The translations under genes and the position numbers were made by a program. DNA of 6,464 bases from JBDKUD01 sp039679805 (lineage in GTDB: Bacteria; Bacillota; Syntrophomonadia; Syntrophomonadales; Syntrophomonadaceae): NCBI GenBank assembly GCA_039679805.1, contig JBDKUD010000340.1, positions 1-6,464 on the forward strand, written 5' to 3'. Positions 5,863-6,464 of this stretch are shown here, piece after piece (positions within the stretch are counted from its first letter, which is position 1; each line of letters begins with the position of its first letter). A model generated the notes under the pieces. The model had not been told where the DNA came from. It did not search any database and was given only the letters and a program-made list of their open reading frames with translations.

Positions 5863-6125
5863 ATGACTTCATTCATATTAAATTTGAAATGTCCAAAATG
5901 CGGTCGTGAATTCAAAAATCTAATCAGGACCACTACTGCGGAAAAATTAGCACGATAGACAAATATATTGGCGACCAGCCCGCCGAAGTTCAGCCGCTTC
6001 TGCAGTCTGTCCGTGAAACCATCCGCGCCGCCGCGCCGGATGCGGTGGAGAAAATTTCGTGGCAGATGCCGACCTTCTGGCAGGGCGAAAATATAGATGA
6101 CATTCAGAATTTTGAGGATTCCTGA
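5863..6125 (+). pseudogene. DUF1801/YdhG-like protein with N-terminal zinc ribbon, frameshifted and truncated
   Basis: The frame from ATG 5863 gives CPKCGREFKN, the first half of a zinc ribbon, and ends at TAG 5956-5958. Reading from 5922 in the frame one base back continues with NQDHYCG, the second half of the ribbon. Next comes STIDKYIGDQPAEVQPLL, then VRETIRAAAPDAVEKISWQMPTFWQGEN. This is the start of the DUF1801 (YdhG, frataxin-like fold) domain. The break near 5915-5921 is explained by one missing base. Similarity stops at about 6092, where the family normally continues with a HFA...K...GLYPG region. Here ten unrelated residues lead to TGA 6123-6125. The protein therefore lacks more than half of its fold. 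The segment from about 5968 to 6090 is strikingly GC-rich against its AT-rich surroundings, suggesting acquisition from a higher-GC genome. No ribosome binding site is seen. Confidence 0.7.
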
Positions 6126-6141
6126 TAATTGAAAGTATAAT
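6112..6141 (+). promoter_or_regulatory. Candidate promoter after the DUF1801 remnant
   Basis: TTGAGG (6112-6117) and a perfect TATAAT (6136-6141) are separated by 18 bases. It points into the gene-poor right end of the window. What it would transcribe is not visible, and it may be a chance match in AT-rich sequence. Confidence 0.35.
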
Positions 6142-6164
6142 AGAGCGATAAATCAATAGTGATT

Positions 6165-6193
6165 TTGTCAGTTGAAGCTTATATCACAATAAT
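6165..6193 (+). promoter_or_regulatory. Candidate promoter before the hairpin region
   Basis: TTGTCA (6165-6170) and AATAAT (6188-6193) are 17 bases apart, each one mismatch from consensus. It lies just upstream of the hairpin at 6211-6245. Together with the candidate at 6112-6141 it could drive a leader RNA or the gene beyond the window. Confidence 0.35.
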
Positions 6194-6210
6194 GCTTTAG
6201 GTTTAAGGTT

Positions 6211-6245
6211 AAGGGACAGTTTGCCGATATGGTGGGCTGTCCCTT
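6211..6245. repeat. 9-bp perfect inverted repeat (hairpin)
   Basis: AAGGGACAG (6211-6219) and CTGTCCCTT (6237-6245) are perfect arms around a 17-base loop with a small CC/GG inner pair. It lacks a following T run, so it is not a standard terminator. GC-containing stems of this kind can be mobile-element ends, attenuators or dispersed repeats. Confidence 0.55.
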
Positions 6246-6351
6246 GCTTTCGTCAAAAATTCAGGGTATTTTATTGCTTAAAACCCTTGCTATTGACGAA
6301 ATTGATATTTATATTTCGTGTGTAAAAGACTATCAGTATCGCGATATTCAG

Positions 6352-6367
6352 AAAATCTTAAGATTTT
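6352..6367. repeat. Perfect 16-bp palindrome
   Basis: AAAATCTTAAGATTTT is its own reverse complement over all 16 bases. It could be a binding site for a dimeric protein acting on the gene to the right, or a simple AT-rich coincidence. Confidence 0.4.
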
Positions 6368-6370
6368 AAT

Positions 6371-6401
6371 AAGTAAAAAGCTATAAAATGGATTTTTACT
6401 T
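6371..6401. repeat. AT-rich hairpin
   Basis: AAGTAAAAA (6371-6379) and TTTTTACTT (6393-6401) are perfect 9-bp arms around a 13-base loop. It starts four bases after the 16-bp palindrome. The stem is almost all A-T, so it is weak as a terminator. Confidence 0.4.
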
Positions 6402-6464
6402 CGCGGTAAAATAATTATGGGGATATATACTTAAAAGAAAGAAGATGACGCTTTTGGCTGCAAA

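Larger units (their letters stand above)
6126..6464. other. Gene-poor right end
   Basis: No convincing gene. A 46-residue ORF at 6229-6369 begins MVGCPLLSSKIQG and ends in RDIQKILRF. It lacks a ribosome binding site and a recognised family, and its start sits inside the 6211-6245 hairpin. A last ATG at 6445 behind GAAAGAAG could open a gene running off the edge, but only six codons are visible. The rest consists of the promoter-like boxes, hairpins and palindrome listed separately. Confidence 0.35.

Noticed and set aside
5947..6156. Minus-strand ORF of 69 codons, arginine and alanine rich
   Set aside because: It is the complement of the GC-rich DUF1801 segment, which has clear family sequence on the + strand.

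Overview
The window looks like a chromosomal accessory stretch from a low-to-moderate GC Firmicute, most likely a member of the Clostridia. The evidence is the A/T-rich sequence, AGGAGG-type ribosome binding sites, clostridial-style protein families and a typical Firmicute promoter spacing. All dense genes are on the + strand. Only one gene of well-known function is intact, a cardiolipin synthase. Much of the rest is broken or truncated genes, so the window reads as an intact core set among decaying gene remnants.

Layout. Positions 1-1014 hold remnants. There is the end of an unidentified reading frame, then a short ORF matching only the C-terminal part of an ArsR-type regulator. A TAATG-coupled 42-residue ORF follows, whose first residues resemble a carboxymuconolactone decarboxylase family protein. 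Last comes a GIY-YIG-type family gene that lacks its GIY end and is cut by an in-frame TAA. Positions 1189-2718 encode a full-length cardiolipin synthase with two HKD motifs. Positions 2719-3257 hold a possible terminator, a remnant of an IS200/REP-associated (Y1) transposase, a good rho-independent terminator, and a promoter whose -10 box lies inside a perfect 7+2+7 palindrome.

Positions 3258-5582 look like one transcription unit. It starts with an XRE-type regulator, probably autoregulated through the palindrome. Next is a lipoprotein ABC substrate-binding protein (NMT1/SsuA-like), broken by one missing base near 4305. Two paralogous small proteins with three hydrophobic segments each follow (93 and 111 aa), with debris of at least one further copy between them and perhaps another after them. 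No ABC permease or ATPase gene is present, so the binding protein is an orphan here. The repeated small membrane proteins are the part of the window I cannot assign to a known system.

Positions 5583-6464 are mostly non-coding. They hold a GC-rich, frameshifted and truncated DUF1801/YdhG-like gene with an N-terminal zinc ribbon, then promoter-like boxes, a 9-bp hairpin, a perfect 16-bp palindrome and an AT-rich hairpin, with no convincing gene before the window ends.

Family assignments come from recognising motifs by eye. No database search was possible.
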